Shown here: positions 1 to 8,034 of the stretch, in pieces | Layout: every line of letters starts with the position of its first letter | Position numbering within the stretch: position 1 is the first letter of the stretch | Assembly: GCF_000719095.1 (NCBI RefSeq) | Contig: NZ_JOEH01000018.1 | Location: 103,663 to 167,662, forward strand | DNA from: Streptacidiphilus jeojiense | GTDB lineage: Bacteria > Actinomycetota > Actinomycetes > Streptomycetales > Streptomycetaceae | Direction of reading: 5' to 3' | Length of the DNA stretch: 64,000 nt | The notes under the pieces: generated by a model | Told to the model about the DNA's origin: nothing | Database searches by the model: none | What the model saw: only the letters and a program-made list of their open reading frames with translations | Program-made: the position numbers and the translations under genes

Positions 1-830
1 GACACGACCGCGACCGCCATGTCCGCGCAGCGGTGCGAGACCGCCTGGAAGGAGCCGATCAGCCGGCCGAACTGACGCCGGGTCCGGGCGTAGCCGACCG
101 CCAGGTCGGTTGCCTCCGCGGCGACGCCGACCGCATCCGCTGCCAGCGCGACCAGGGCGGCGCGCTGGGCGGCGGCCAGTAGCCGCGGGGCCTGCCCCGG
201 GTCGCCGACCGGGTCGGCATCGACAGCCGTGAGGACGGCCCTGGACAGCGGCCGGGTGGGGTCCAGGGCGTCGACGGGTTCGAGGCGGACGCCAGCGGCG
301 TCGACCAGGAAGAGCCGGTCGCCGGCGGCGGCCAGGAGCAGGGTCGCATCGGCGGCCTCGGCGACGACGGGCACGGTGCCGTCCAGGGTCCAGCCGCTGG
401 CGTGTTCGGTGGCGACCAGGTCGGGTGCGGGGATCCAGCCGTCATCGGTACGTCCGGCCGCGACGGCGGCACGGGCCGTGCCCGCGGCCAGTGCGGCCAG
501 CGCGTCGGTGTGGGTCCCGGCGGCGGCCAGGGCGGCCTGGACCGCGAAGCCGGAGACGGTGGGTGCGGGGGCGAGCCGACGGCCGAGCTCCTCCTGGGCC
601 GCGGCGGCCAGCGCCCAGGAGCCGGCGCTGCCGCCGTGCTCCTCGCCGACCGGCAGGCCGGGGATACCCATCAGGGCCAGTTCGCGCCACAGTTCCGGCG
701 CGGTGCGCCGCCCTTGGTCGCACCATGCGGCTAGGGTCGCGGCCGAGCAGTGGTCGCCCAGGAGCCGCCGCAGGCCGTCGCGCAGGTCGCCCTCCAGCTC
801 GGCGGTGTCGGACAGATCATGACCGGTCAT
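1..830 (-). CDS. acyl-CoA dehydrogenase, C-terminus cut by window edge
   Basis: About 276 codons are visible and the frame is still open at base 1. The protein begins MTGHDLSDTAELEG. Its last visible part contains TRRQFG and GSFQAVSHRCADMA, the helix that precedes the C-terminal all-helical domain in the acyl-CoA dehydrogenase family (FAD-dependent alpha,beta-dehydrogenation of acyl-CoA esters). The ATG at 830 shares its A with the TGA of the next gene upstream (TGATG), so the two are translationally coupled. Adjacent coupled acyl-CoA dehydrogenase genes in actinobacteria often encode heterotetrameric (alpha2-beta2) enzymes for bulky substrates such as steroid side chains. That this pair does so is inference. 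The family call is firm; the substrate is unknown. Confidence 0.88.
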   Translation of the reverse strand, partial: MTGHDLSDTAELEGDLRDGLRRLLGDHCSAATLAAWCDQGRRTAPELWRELALMGIPGLPVGEEHGGSAGSWALAAAAQEELGRRLAPAPTVSGFAVQAALAAAGTHTDALAALAAGTARAAVAAGRTDDGWIPAPDLVATEHASGWTLDGTVPVVAEAADATLLLAAAGDRLFLVDAAGVRLEPVDALDPTRPLSRAVLTAVDADPVGDPGQAPRLLAAAQRAALVALAADAVGVAAEATDLAVGYARTRRQFGRLIGSFQAVSHRCADMAVAVV

Positions 831-2050
831 CAGTTCCCCTCCCGGGCAACGGTGCCGCCGAGGTGCGAGGGCAGGCCGAGGACCTTCTCCGAGATGGTGT
901 TGCGCTGGATCTCGGCGGTGCCCGCACCGATGGTGGAGGCCAGCGATCTGAGGTAGCCGTAGGTCCAGCGCGCACCCTCCGGGGCGGTGGGCTCGCGCAG
1001 CCCCAGCACCGCGTCGGGGCCCAGCACCCGCAGCGCGGCGCTGTGCAGGATCTGGTCGAACTCGGCCCGCACCAGGCGGTTGACCGATGCGCTGGCCCCG
1101 GGGTCCCGTCCGGCCAGCACCGAGTCGAGGGCGCGGCGGCTGTTGGAGGCCAGCACCCGTACCCAGGCCTCGATCCGGGCCAGCGACTGGCGCACCACCG
1201 GGTCCTGGCCCGCACCGGTGCTGCGGGCCAGGGCGAACAGCTCGTCGACGACGCGCCGGTAGCGGTACTCGTCGGCGAGGAACGCGGTGGCGCGCTCGTG
1301 GCCGAGGCTGGTGCGGGCGATGGACCACCCGCCGTCCTGCTCGCCCACCAGGTTGCCGGCCGGCACCCTGACCTCGTCCAGGAAGACCTCCGCGAAGTGG
1401 GCGGCGCCGGTCAGATCGCGCAGCGGGCGGACGGTGATCCCGGGCGTGTCCATCGGGATGAGCAGGTAGCTGATGCCCTCGGCGCCGGGGCCGCCGGTGC
1501 GCACCAGGGCGAACATCCAGTCGGCCAGGTGGGCCTGGGTGGTCCACACCTTCTGGCCGGTGACCAGGAAGTCGTCGCCGTCGCCGTCCTGTGCCGGGAC
1601 CCGACGTGCCCGGGTGCTCAGGGCGGTGAGGTCGCTGCCGGCCCCCGGCTCGGAGAAGCCCTGGCACCAGAACTCGTCGGCGCGCAGCAGCGGGCGCAGG
1701 AAGCGGTCCTTCTGCTCCTGGGTGCCGTGCTTGATCAGGGTGGGCGCCACGATGAACGACAGCGCGCACGGGTGCTTGGGCGCCCTGGACCTGGCCATCT
1801 CGCGGTGGTAGGCGATCTGGTCCGACAGCTCCAGGGCCATGCCGCCGGCCTCGACCGGCCAGCCGGGAGCCGCCAGGCCGGCCTCGGTGAGGTCGGCGTG
1901 GAAGGCGCGGGCCCAGGCGAGCCGTTCGGCCCGGTCCCGGGGCGGCCGCCCGGCGCGGTCGGCCAGGAAGGCGCGCAGCCGGCCCAGCCACTCGGCTGCG
2001 GGCGGCGCCGAGCGGTCGGCATCCGCATCCGCGGCGGTGACGGCGGGCAT
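830..2050 (-). CDS. acyl-CoA dehydrogenase (FadE-like)
   Basis: A 406-residue protein of normal family length. FSEPGAGSD at residues 132-140 is the FAD/substrate-binding signature. The C-terminal GAGTAEIQRN (about 372-381) followed by ISEKVLGLP is the second signature that contacts the FAD adenine across the dimer. It should oxidise an acyl-CoA in the cytoplasm and pass electrons to an electron-transfer flavoprotein. The ATG at 2050 follows a strong GAGGAGG five bases upstream. It is first in a minus-strand pair with the partial gene at 1-830 and is divergent from the luciferase-like oxidoreductase at 2149. The 98-bp gap between them carries a TAAC-TAG-GTTA dyad, so the two directions may share control. 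The catalytic base and substrate cannot be assigned by eye. Confidence 0.9.
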   Translation of the reverse strand: MPAVTAADADADRSAPPAAEWLGRLRAFLADRAGRPPRDRAERLAWARAFHADLTEAGLAAPGWPVEAGGMALELSDQIAYHREMARSRAPKHPCALSFIVAPTLIKHGTQEQKDRFLRPLLRADEFWCQGFSEPGAGSDLTALSTRARRVPAQDGDGDDFLVTGQKVWTTQAHLADWMFALVRTGGPGAEGISYLLIPMDTPGITVRPLRDLTGAAHFAEVFLDEVRVPAGNLVGEQDGGWSIARTSLGHERATAFLADEYRYRRVVDELFALARSTGAGQDPVVRQSLARIEAWVRVLASNSRRALDSVLAGRDPGASASVNRLVRAEFDQILHSAALRVLGPDAVLGLREPTAPEGARWTYGYLRSLASTIGAGTAEIQRNTISEKVLGLPSHLGGTVAREGN

Positions 2051-2104
2051 CTGACCTCCTCAAGCTCATCACCAGGTGCTCTTACATAGCTGAGACTACA
2101 TGGT

Positions 2105-2115
2105 TAACTAGGTTA
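2105..2115. promoter_or_regulatory. dyad TAAC-TAG-GTTA in divergent promoter
   Basis: An inverted repeat (TAAC, three-base centre, GTTA) lies in the short gap between the acyl-CoA dehydrogenase at 830-2050 and the oxidoreductase at 2149. The following bases, GGTTAGCTAC, resemble those beside the palindrome at 4356-4367 (GGTTGCTAAG), which sits between two other genes of this block. A shared regulator is inferred from this resemblance; no binding data exist here. Confidence 0.4.
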
Positions 2116-2148
2116 GCTACAACGATTCGAGTGAAGGAGGAGCCAACC

Positions 2149-3150
2149 ATGCACTGGGGACTGCCCTGGCCCGGCCCCGAGGTGGCCGCGCAGGCCGAGA
2201 AGGCCGGCGCCGCCGCCTTCTGCGCCGGCGAGTTCGCCGACACCAACTCCTACCTGACCACCGGCGAGATGGTCGCGGGCACCACCGGGGCGATGGTGGG
2301 GCCGGGCATCGCCTACGCCTTCGCCCGCTCCCCCTTCGTGCACGCCTCCGCGCTGCGCCACCTGCACGCCAAGGCACCGGGCCGGATCTTCCTCGGGCTG
2401 GGCTCGGGCACCTACCGGATGAACACCGACTGGTTCGCCACCGGCGCCGACAAGCCGGTCGCCCGGATGGCCGACCTGGTCGGCGCCGTCCGCGCCTACC
2501 TGGAGGCCGAGAACGGCAGCACCGTCACCCACCAGGGCGACTACTACCCGATCAACGCCGCCATCAGGGCCCCGGTCCTCGGCCGCCTGGAGATACCGAT
2601 CCTGATCGGCGCCTTCAACAAGCTGATGGTCCGCACCGTCGGCCGCGTCGCCGACGGAGTCCTCGGCCACGGCCTGTTCACCGACCGCTGGTGGACCGAG
2701 ACCATCAGCCCCGAGCTGGTCCGCGGCGCCGAGGAGCGCGGCCGCGACGCGGCAGCGCTGCGCCGTTGGGGCTGGCTGATCACCGCCGTCGACGAGGACG
2801 ACCCGGCACGCGCACGCCGCGACGCCCGGCTGCAGATCGCCTTCTACCTGACCGTCAGGACCTACGACACCCTGGTCGAACTGCACGGCTGGCAGGACGA
2901 GGTGAGCGCGATCCGCACCGCCTTCGGCGTCGGCGACATCGAGGGCATGGCCCGCGCCGTCACCGACGAGATGCTGGACGCCGTCGCCCTGTGCGGCACC
3001 CGCGAGGAGGCCAGGCAGCGGCTGGCCGCCCGGCAGGCCCTGCCCGACCTGGCCTTCCTCTCCTCCCCCGGGTTCATGGTGGGCAGCCGCCGCCGGGAGC
3101 GCTACGCCGCCTCCGCGGTGGAGCTGATGCGCTCGGTCGAACCCGGCTGA
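2149..3150 (+). CDS. LLM-class (luciferase-like) flavin/F420-dependent oxidoreductase
   Basis: A 333-residue TIM-barrel protein of the bacterial luciferase-like monooxygenase superfamily. It contains GRIFLGLGSGTYRMNTDW near residues 78-95 and PILIGAFNKLMVRTVGRVADG near 150-170, the usual pattern of a GLGxG-type cofactor loop and a later barrel strand. Such enzymes use F420 or reduced flavin to oxidise alcohols or carbonyls. The ATG at 2149 is chosen because AAGGAGG lies eight bases upstream; a GTG at 2131 would put that ribosome site inside the gene. It is divergent from acyl-CoA dehydrogenases and near the mycofactocin locus; F420-dependent relatives often co-occur with mycofactocin genes. 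Which cofactor it uses cannot be told from sequence alone. Confidence 0.85.
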   Translation: MHWGLPWPGPEVAAQAEKAGAAAFCAGEFADTNSYLTTGEMVAGTTGAMVGPGIAYAFARSPFVHASALRHLHAKAPGRIFLGLGSGTYRMNTDWFATGADKPVARMADLVGAVRAYLEAENGSTVTHQGDYYPINAAIRAPVLGRLEIPILIGAFNKLMVRTVGRVADGVLGHGLFTDRWWTETISPELVRGAEERGRDAAALRRWGWLITAVDEDDPARARRDARLQIAFYLTVRTYDTLVELHGWQDEVSAIRTAFGVGDIEGMARAVTDEMLDAVALCGTREEARQRLAARQALPDLAFLSSPGFMVGSRRRERYAASAVELMRSVEPG

Positions 3151-3215
3151 CCGATGTGCCGGCGCGGCCTGCGGCGGCAGGCCGCGCACCCGCGCCCCCG
3201 TCAAGCCGCCGCCCG

Positions 3216-4316
3216 TCAGGCCGCCCGCCGGGCCGGGCCGCCCGGCAGCAGCACCGCGGCCAGCGCGCTGCGGTGGTGCCGGGGCGTGCCGTCGAGCAGT
3301 TCCGAGGTCTTGATCCGGCGCAGGTACAGGTGCAGGTCGTGCTCCCAGGTGAAGCCCATACCGCCGTGCAACTGCAGGGCGGTGCCGGCGACCCGGGCGC
3401 AGGCCTCCTTTGCCAGCGATCCGGCGTTGGCCACCCGCGTGGCGCGTTCGACGGCTTCGCCGCCGTCCAGCGCCCGGGCGGCGGCGCGTACGGTCAGCCG
3501 GGCGCAGCGGACGTCGAGGGCCATGTTGGCGGCGTGGTGCTTGACCGCCTGGAAACTGCCCACAGCCACCCCGAACTGCCGGCGTTCCTTGACGTACTGG
3601 ACGGTCCGCTCCAGCAGCAGGTCCGCCGCTCCGACCGCGTCAGCGGCCTGATGAACCGTCAGGGCGTCCACCAGTAGCCGGTGCACGGCCGGGTCGACGA
3701 CCGCGCTGCGCTCCGGCTGCGCGACCGCCCCGTCGAGGTCGACGCGGGCGAGGTCCCGGGTCAGGTCGAGCGCTGTGCGGCGGGTGCGGGTGATGCCCGG
3801 GCCGTCGGCGTCGAGCAGGGCCAGGACGTGCTCTCCCCGGTCGGTGACGGCAGCCACCAACAGCAGGTCGGCGTCCGATCCGCCGAGGACCTGGCCCAGG
3901 GTGCCGGTCAGCACCGCGCCCGAGTCGGACAGCACCGCCAGGACCGGATCCTCGCCCGGCTCCGCGACGGCGGGCACGGCGAGCAGCTCGCCGGAAGCGA
4001 TCCGGTCCGCGGCGTCGCCATCGATGCCGGCCAGCTCCAGCAGCCGGCACACCACGGCGGCCCGGCCGATCGGCAGCGGCGATCCGGCGCGGCCCAACTC
4101 CTCGGCCACCAGGGCGAGATCGGCATGAGTACCGCCCTCCCCCGAGCGCAGCAGCCCGACCAGACCCAGCCCGGCGGCGGCACGGACGTCCTCACGGCGG
4201 ACCAGCCCGGCGCCGTCGCGGTCGGCACGGGCCCGGGCCAGATCGGCGCGGTCCGCCAGCCAGGCCCGCACCGTCCCGATCAGGGCCAGTTGTTCGTCAC
4301 TGATCATCAGTTCCAT
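3216..4316 (-). CDS. acyl-CoA dehydrogenase
   Basis: A 366-residue protein with the C-terminal acyl-CoA dehydrogenase domain clearly visible: ERRQFGVAVGSFQAVKHHAA, then LQLHGGMGFTWEHDLHLYLR (GGxGxT...RR signature). The N-terminal half (MELMISDEQLALIGTVRAWL) and middle are degenerate, typical of the smaller partner in heteromeric FadE pairs. The ATG at 4316 has GGGAGG eight bases upstream, so it is preferred over an in-frame ATG at 4358 that lies in the promoter palindrome region. It is convergent with the luciferase-like gene and divergent from the MFS transporter at 4427. Role in a catabolic acyl-CoA pathway is inferred from context. Confidence 0.88.
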   Translation of the reverse strand: MELMISDEQLALIGTVRAWLADRADLARARADRDGAGLVRREDVRAAAGLGLVGLLRSGEGGTHADLALVAEELGRAGSPLPIGRAAVVCRLLELAGIDGDAADRIASGELLAVPAVAEPGEDPVLAVLSDSGAVLTGTLGQVLGGSDADLLLVAAVTDRGEHVLALLDADGPGITRTRRTALDLTRDLARVDLDGAVAQPERSAVVDPAVHRLLVDALTVHQAADAVGAADLLLERTVQYVKERRQFGVAVGSFQAVKHHAANMALDVRCARLTVRAAARALDGGEAVERATRVANAGSLAKEACARVAGTALQLHGGMGFTWEHDLHLYLRRIKTSELLDGTPRHHRSALAAVLLPGGPARRAA

Positions 4317-4355
4317 GCCACAGCCTCCCGATACAGGTATTTGAGAAAACTTCTT

Positions 4356-4367
4356 CAACCTAGGTTG
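4356..4367. promoter_or_regulatory. perfect 12-bp palindrome CAACCTAGGTTG
   Basis: It lies in the 110-bp divergent gap between the acyl-CoA dehydrogenase (minus) and the MFS transporter (plus). The sequence CAACCT/AGGTTG is perfectly self-complementary and typical of a homodimeric repressor site. Related bases at 2105-2118 upstream of another gene pair in this block suggest common control. The regulator is not identified; the TetR gene at 7273-7971 is one candidate. Confidence 0.45.
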
Positions 4368-4426
4368 CTAAGTAACCCATACCGCCGGATGATGGCGCCA
4401 CCCCACTCCGAAGAAGGCGACCACCC

Positions 4427-5914
4427 ATGTCCGACACCTCGGTCCACGGATCCCCGACATCGAGCGGCCCCGAACGCTCCACCGGCTACTACGCCCTGGT
4501 GCTCACCGTCATCCTGCTGTTCTGCGAGGCCAACACCTTCAGCGCGATCCTGTTCTACAACGCCCTGCCGCACATGAGCCCGCCGTTCACCCCGTCCGAA
4601 CTGCCGTGGATCGTCAGCATCAGCCTGCTGGTCGCGGCGGCCGCGCAGCCCCTGGTCGGCAAGCTCGCCGACGTCTTCGGCTTCCGGCGGCTGGTCCTGG
4701 TCATCGCCCTGCTCTACCTGGCCGGGTCCCTGCTCGGCGCCGTCACCCACTCCTTCGCGCTGATCCTGGTCGCCCGCGCGCTGCAGGGCGGCATCATCGC
4801 GTTGCCGGCCGCCGTGTACGCGTTCTTCCGCGGCTTCTTCCCCAAGCGGATGGTGCCGATCGTCGTGGGCATGAACGTGACCGGCGTCGGCGTGGCCGGC
4901 ATCATGTCGCCGATCGTGGCCGGCGCGCTGCTGGACGCCTTCGGTTACCAGTCGATCTTCTGGTTCTGCTTCATCTACATCGGCGTCTTCACCCCGCTGA
5001 TCCTGCTGGTGGTGCCGCGCTCCGGACCGCGGATCAGCCGGCGCATCGACGTCCCCGGCTCGCTGATGATCACGCTGGGCGTCGGCAGCCTGCTGTTCAG
5101 CCTGACCGAGGGCTCCGACAACGGCTGGACCAGCGCGTCCTTCCTGATACCGCTGCTCATCGGCCTGGCCGTGCTGGTCGGCTTCGTCGTGGTCGAGACC
5201 CGGGTCGCCGAGCCGATGATCCAGATCCGGGTGCTCACCAGCCACGCGGTGCGCAACAGCCTGCTGGTCGCCCTGCTGGTCGGCATCCCCGCCTCCACCT
5301 GGAACTACCTGTTCCCGCAGCTGGTCAGCCCGGACCGGGTGCACGGCATGGACTACGGCTTCGGGCTGACGGCCCTTCAGGCCGGCTATGTGGCCATCCC
5401 CTCCGGCCTGTGCACCACGCTGGCTGGACCGCTGGGCGGCTATCTCTGCCGGCGCACCTCGCCGCGCCTGGTGATGATCGGTTCGGCGCTCTGCGGTCTG
5501 GTGGCGGCGCTGTCCATCGCCTACTTCCACAGCCACCTGTGGCAGGTCATCGTGGCGGGCCTGTTCGGCGGGGTCTGCCTCGGCTTCTACTTCGCGGCCG
5601 GGCCCAACCTGATCATCGACGCGGTGCCGGAGGAGATCACCGGCGTCGCCACCGGCATCCAGACCTGCATGTCGGCCTTCATGGGCTCGGTGATGCCCAT
5701 CATCATGTCCATCATCCTGGCCCACAACGTACTGCGCACCGACCCGACCACCCACCGGACCATCTCCACCACCCGCGGCTTCATCGACCTGTACTGGATC
5801 ATGGCCGGCGCCTGCGTCCTCGGCCTGGCCGTCGCCCTCGCCATGCGGCACGGCCGCAGGCCCTCGGCCGGCGACGAACCCCAGCAGGAAGCCGCTCCAG
5901 CTCTGGCGCACTGA
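4427..5914 (+). CDS. MFS transporter, EmrB/QacA-like (14-TM type)
   Basis: A 495-residue, very hydrophobic protein. LVGKLADVFGFRRLVLVI after the second helix is the major-facilitator motif A (GxLaDrxGrkxxl). Length and the run of about 14 hydrophobic stretches fit the drug:H+ antiporter DHA2 group. The N-terminal 20 residues are hydrophilic (MSDTSVHGSPTSSGPERST) and cytoplasmic. ATG at 4427 follows GAAGAAGG. It is divergent from an acyl-CoA dehydrogenase with a palindromic operator between them, so it may import or export the substrate or an intermediate of the neighbouring catabolic enzymes. Substrate is unknown. Confidence 0.88.
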   Translation: MSDTSVHGSPTSSGPERSTGYYALVLTVILLFCEANTFSAILFYNALPHMSPPFTPSELPWIVSISLLVAAAAQPLVGKLADVFGFRRLVLVIALLYLAGSLLGAVTHSFALILVARALQGGIIALPAAVYAFFRGFFPKRMVPIVVGMNVTGVGVAGIMSPIVAGALLDAFGYQSIFWFCFIYIGVFTPLILLVVPRSGPRISRRIDVPGSLMITLGVGSLLFSLTEGSDNGWTSASFLIPLLIGLAVLVGFVVVETRVAEPMIQIRVLTSHAVRNSLLVALLVGIPASTWNYLFPQLVSPDRVHGMDYGFGLTALQAGYVAIPSGLCTTLAGPLGGYLCRRTSPRLVMIGSALCGLVAALSIAYFHSHLWQVIVAGLFGGVCLGFYFAAGPNLIIDAVPEEITGVATGIQTCMSAFMGSVMPIIMSIILAHNVLRTDPTTHRTISTTRGFIDLYWIMAGACVLGLAVALAMRHGRRPSAGDEPQQEAAPALAH

Positions 5915-5947
5915 CGCACGGTCAGGCCGGGCCGGGCTGGAAGCCGT

Positions 5948-7177
5948 TCAGGGCAGCTGGCGGATCGCCTCGACCACGTCCTCGGCCGACGCGCCGGCCG
6001 CCAGCAGCCGGCGGGCCTGGTTCAGCGCCCGGATCCAGTTCACCGTGACGGCCCCGCACGCGGCGCCGCTCGCGTCGGCGTGGACGACGGCGACCCGGCC
6101 GTCCGCCTGCAGGTCACCGACGACGACCGAGTGCCCTGCGGGGTCGCGCCGGCCGAACGCGTTCACCTTCCAGTCGTACTGGTCGGACCAGACGTAGTCG
6201 GTCGGCTCGTACCCGGCCGCGGCGCCCTGGGTGACGGCGGTGGCGACGTACCGCGCCTGGTCGCCGGCGTTGGTCCAGTGCTCGGCCCGCACATCGGTGC
6301 CGTGTCCCGGATGCGGCCAGCGGGCCACGTCGCCGACGGCGTAGACGTCGTCGAACCCGATCGCCCGCAGGAAGCGGTCGGTGACGACGCCGTTGTCCAG
6401 CTTGAGGCCGGAGCCGGCCAGCCAGCCGGTCGAGGGAACGGACCCGATTCCCACCACCGCGGTCGACGCGGCCAGCCGCTCCCCGCTGTCCAGTTCCACG
6501 GTGAGGTCCCCGGCCTTGCCCTCGATGCCCACGACGCCGACGCCGAAGCGGGTCTGCACGCCGTTGCGCCGGTGCAGCTCGACCAGGCTGCCGGCGATCT
6601 CGGGGCCGACCAGCCGCGCCATCGGCTCCGGTACCGGGTCGACGACCGTGACCGCGCAGCCGCGCCCGCTGGCCGCGGCGGCTATCTCGGTGCCGATGAA
6701 GCCGCCGCCGACCACGACCACGGGCTCGCCCAGCGCGAGCCGTGCGGCGATCGCCCGCGCGTCGTCCAGGGTCCTGAGCTGGTGGACGCCCGACTCCGGG
6801 AGCCACGGCGAGGGCCGGGCCGCAGCCCCGGTGGCGATGACCAGCACGTCGTAGCGAACAGTCGTTCCGTCGGCCAGACGCACCAGCCGGGCCTGCGGGT
6901 CCAGGTCCGCAGCGGCGGTCCCGAGCCGCAGTTCGATCCCGAGTTCCTCGAGTTCCGCCCGGGTGGCCAGGCGGATCCCGTCCACCGATGACTCCGACCA
7001 CTCGCCCTGCAGCAGCTTCTTGGACAGCGGCGGACGGTCGTAGGGGAGCTCGGCCTCGGCGCCGACGAGGGTGATCGGGCCGGTGTGCCCCTGGGCGCGC
7101 AGGCCCTGGGCGGTCCGGGTCCCGGCGAGCGAGGCCCCGACGATGACGACGTGACGGTCTGTGGCTGCTTCTGTCAT
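5948..7177 (-). CDS. NAD(P)H-ferredoxin reductase, FAD-dependent
   Basis: A 409-residue flavoprotein of the rubredoxin/ferredoxin reductase family (putidaredoxin-reductase type). The N-terminal Rossmann motif is VVIVGASLAGTRTAQGLRAQ, then PYDRPPLSK. The second NAD-binding motif is VVVVGGGFIGTEIAAAA, followed by YAVGDVARWPH and EHWTNAGDQA of the FAD-contacting C-terminal half. It passes electrons from NAD(P)H to small ferredoxins and so to P450s. The obvious partners here are the ferredoxins at 15825 and 17494 and the P450 at 16322. ATG at 7177 follows GAAGGA; in-frame starts further up run into the operator-like region at 7202. It is downstream of, and co-directional with, the TetR gene. Confidence 0.9.
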   Translation of the reverse strand: MTEAATDRHVVIVGASLAGTRTAQGLRAQGHTGPITLVGAEAELPYDRPPLSKKLLQGEWSESSVDGIRLATRAELEELGIELRLGTAAADLDPQARLVRLADGTTVRYDVLVIATGAAARPSPWLPESGVHQLRTLDDARAIAARLALGEPVVVVGGGFIGTEIAAAASGRGCAVTVVDPVPEPMARLVGPEIAGSLVELHRRNGVQTRFGVGVVGIEGKAGDLTVELDSGERLAASTAVVGIGSVPSTGWLAGSGLKLDNGVVTDRFLRAIGFDDVYAVGDVARWPHPGHGTDVRAEHWTNAGDQARYVATAVTQGAAAGYEPTDYVWSDQYDWKVNAFGRRDPAGHSVVVGDLQADGRVAVVHADASGAACGAVTVNWIRALNQARRLLAAGASAEDVVEAIRQLP

Positions 7178-7201
7178 CGTCCGGGTCCTTCGCTTTAAAG
7201 A

Positions 7202-7211
7202 GAACAGTTGA
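7202..7211. promoter_or_regulatory. GAACAGTTGA motif upstream of ferredoxin reductase
   Basis: GAACAGTTGA lies 25-34 bases upstream of the reductase start. The same core recurs as TCGACCGTTCT at 15773 (opposite orientation), AAACAGTCGG at 15792 and GAACAGTCGA at 16235, in front of the ferredoxin and P450 genes. It is flanked here by a looser dyad, AAAGAGA ... TCTCTTA. A shared TetR-type operator is inferred. Confidence 0.45.
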
Positions 7212-7272
7212 TCCCTACAACGCAACGTCTCTTATAGTGATCGCCGCCGACATCCCTGTCAACGGCGGGCCG

Positions 7273-7971
7273 TCAGCGCTTGCGGGCCCGCCGGGTGCGG
7301 GGCGCGGTGGTGAAGTTCTCCCGCCGCTCCAGGAACTCGGCCATCCGTTCCTCCAGGTCCTCGACCCGGTGGCCGGGGGTGCACAGACCCGTGAAGAGGG
7401 TGGCGCAGTACTCCCGGGACAGGTGCGCCGCGTCCCATTCACCCCGGGGATCCACCCACTGGTAGGTGTGGTTGTGCAGGTTCAGGAACTGCAGGGTGGC
7501 CAGGCGCGGGTCCGTCTTGCGGATCGAGCCCTCCTCCATGGCGGCGGTCAGCAGGTCCTGCACGATGCCCTCGAACTCGCTGCGCTGGTCCAGCAGCAGC
7601 CGGCGGTTGACCCCGCGCAGGTTGCGGTAGTCGTGCTCGTAGACCCAGATGTGGTCCAGCCACATCAGGATGTGCTCCAGCAGCATCTGCGAGAGCATCC
7701 GCAGCCGCAGCACCGGGTCCTCGTCCATGTCGGCGATCCGGTGGCCCATCATGAGCATCGGCTGCATCACCCGGTTCTGGATCTCGACGAGGAGCTTCTC
7801 CTTGGAACCGATGTAGTAGTACAGCCCGCTCCGGGCCATGTCGGCGGCGTCGCAGATCTCCGCGATGCCGGTGGCCGCGTAGCCTTTCTTCGCGAACAGC
7901 GCGGCCGCCGTGTCGATGATCTCCTCGCGCCTGATCTCGTAGCCCGGCCCGTGGCCCGGTGGTCTCGCCAT
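7273..7971 (-). CDS. TetR-family transcriptional regulator
   Basis: A 232-residue TetR/AcrR regulator. The helix-turn-helix is in IIDTAAALFAKKGYAATGIA / EICDAADMARSGLYYYIGSKE (about residues 18-58). The remaining roughly 170 residues are the helical ligand-binding and dimer domain, ending in an arginine-rich tail (APRTRRARKR). It sits between mftG and the ferredoxin reductase on the same strand, with 95 bp before the reductase start where a candidate operator lies. It probably controls the reductase and, through the repeated GAACAGTYGA motif, the P450/ferredoxin genes. That link is inference; the distinct MftR at 15008-15622 is the alternative regulator. Confidence 0.9.
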   Translation of the reverse strand: MARPPGHGPGYEIRREEIIDTAAALFAKKGYAATGIAEICDAADMARSGLYYYIGSKEKLLVEIQNRVMQPMLMMGHRIADMDEDPVLRLRMLSQMLLEHILMWLDHIWVYEHDYRNLRGVNRRLLLDQRSEFEGIVQDLLTAAMEEGSIRKTDPRLATLQFLNLHNHTYQWVDPRGEWDAAHLSREYCATLFTGLCTPGHRVEDLEERMAEFLERRENFTTAPRTRRARKR

Positions 7972-8034
7972 GGTTGGTCATCATAGGGCGTGGACCCGCT
8001 CCGACCAGGCACGCGCTGTGCACGCAGCGATCGG

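Noticed and set aside
4355..5911. Minus-strand open frame of more than 500 codons
   Set aside because: Antisense of the MFS transporter; its Asp/His/Arg-rich composition is that of a shadow frame.
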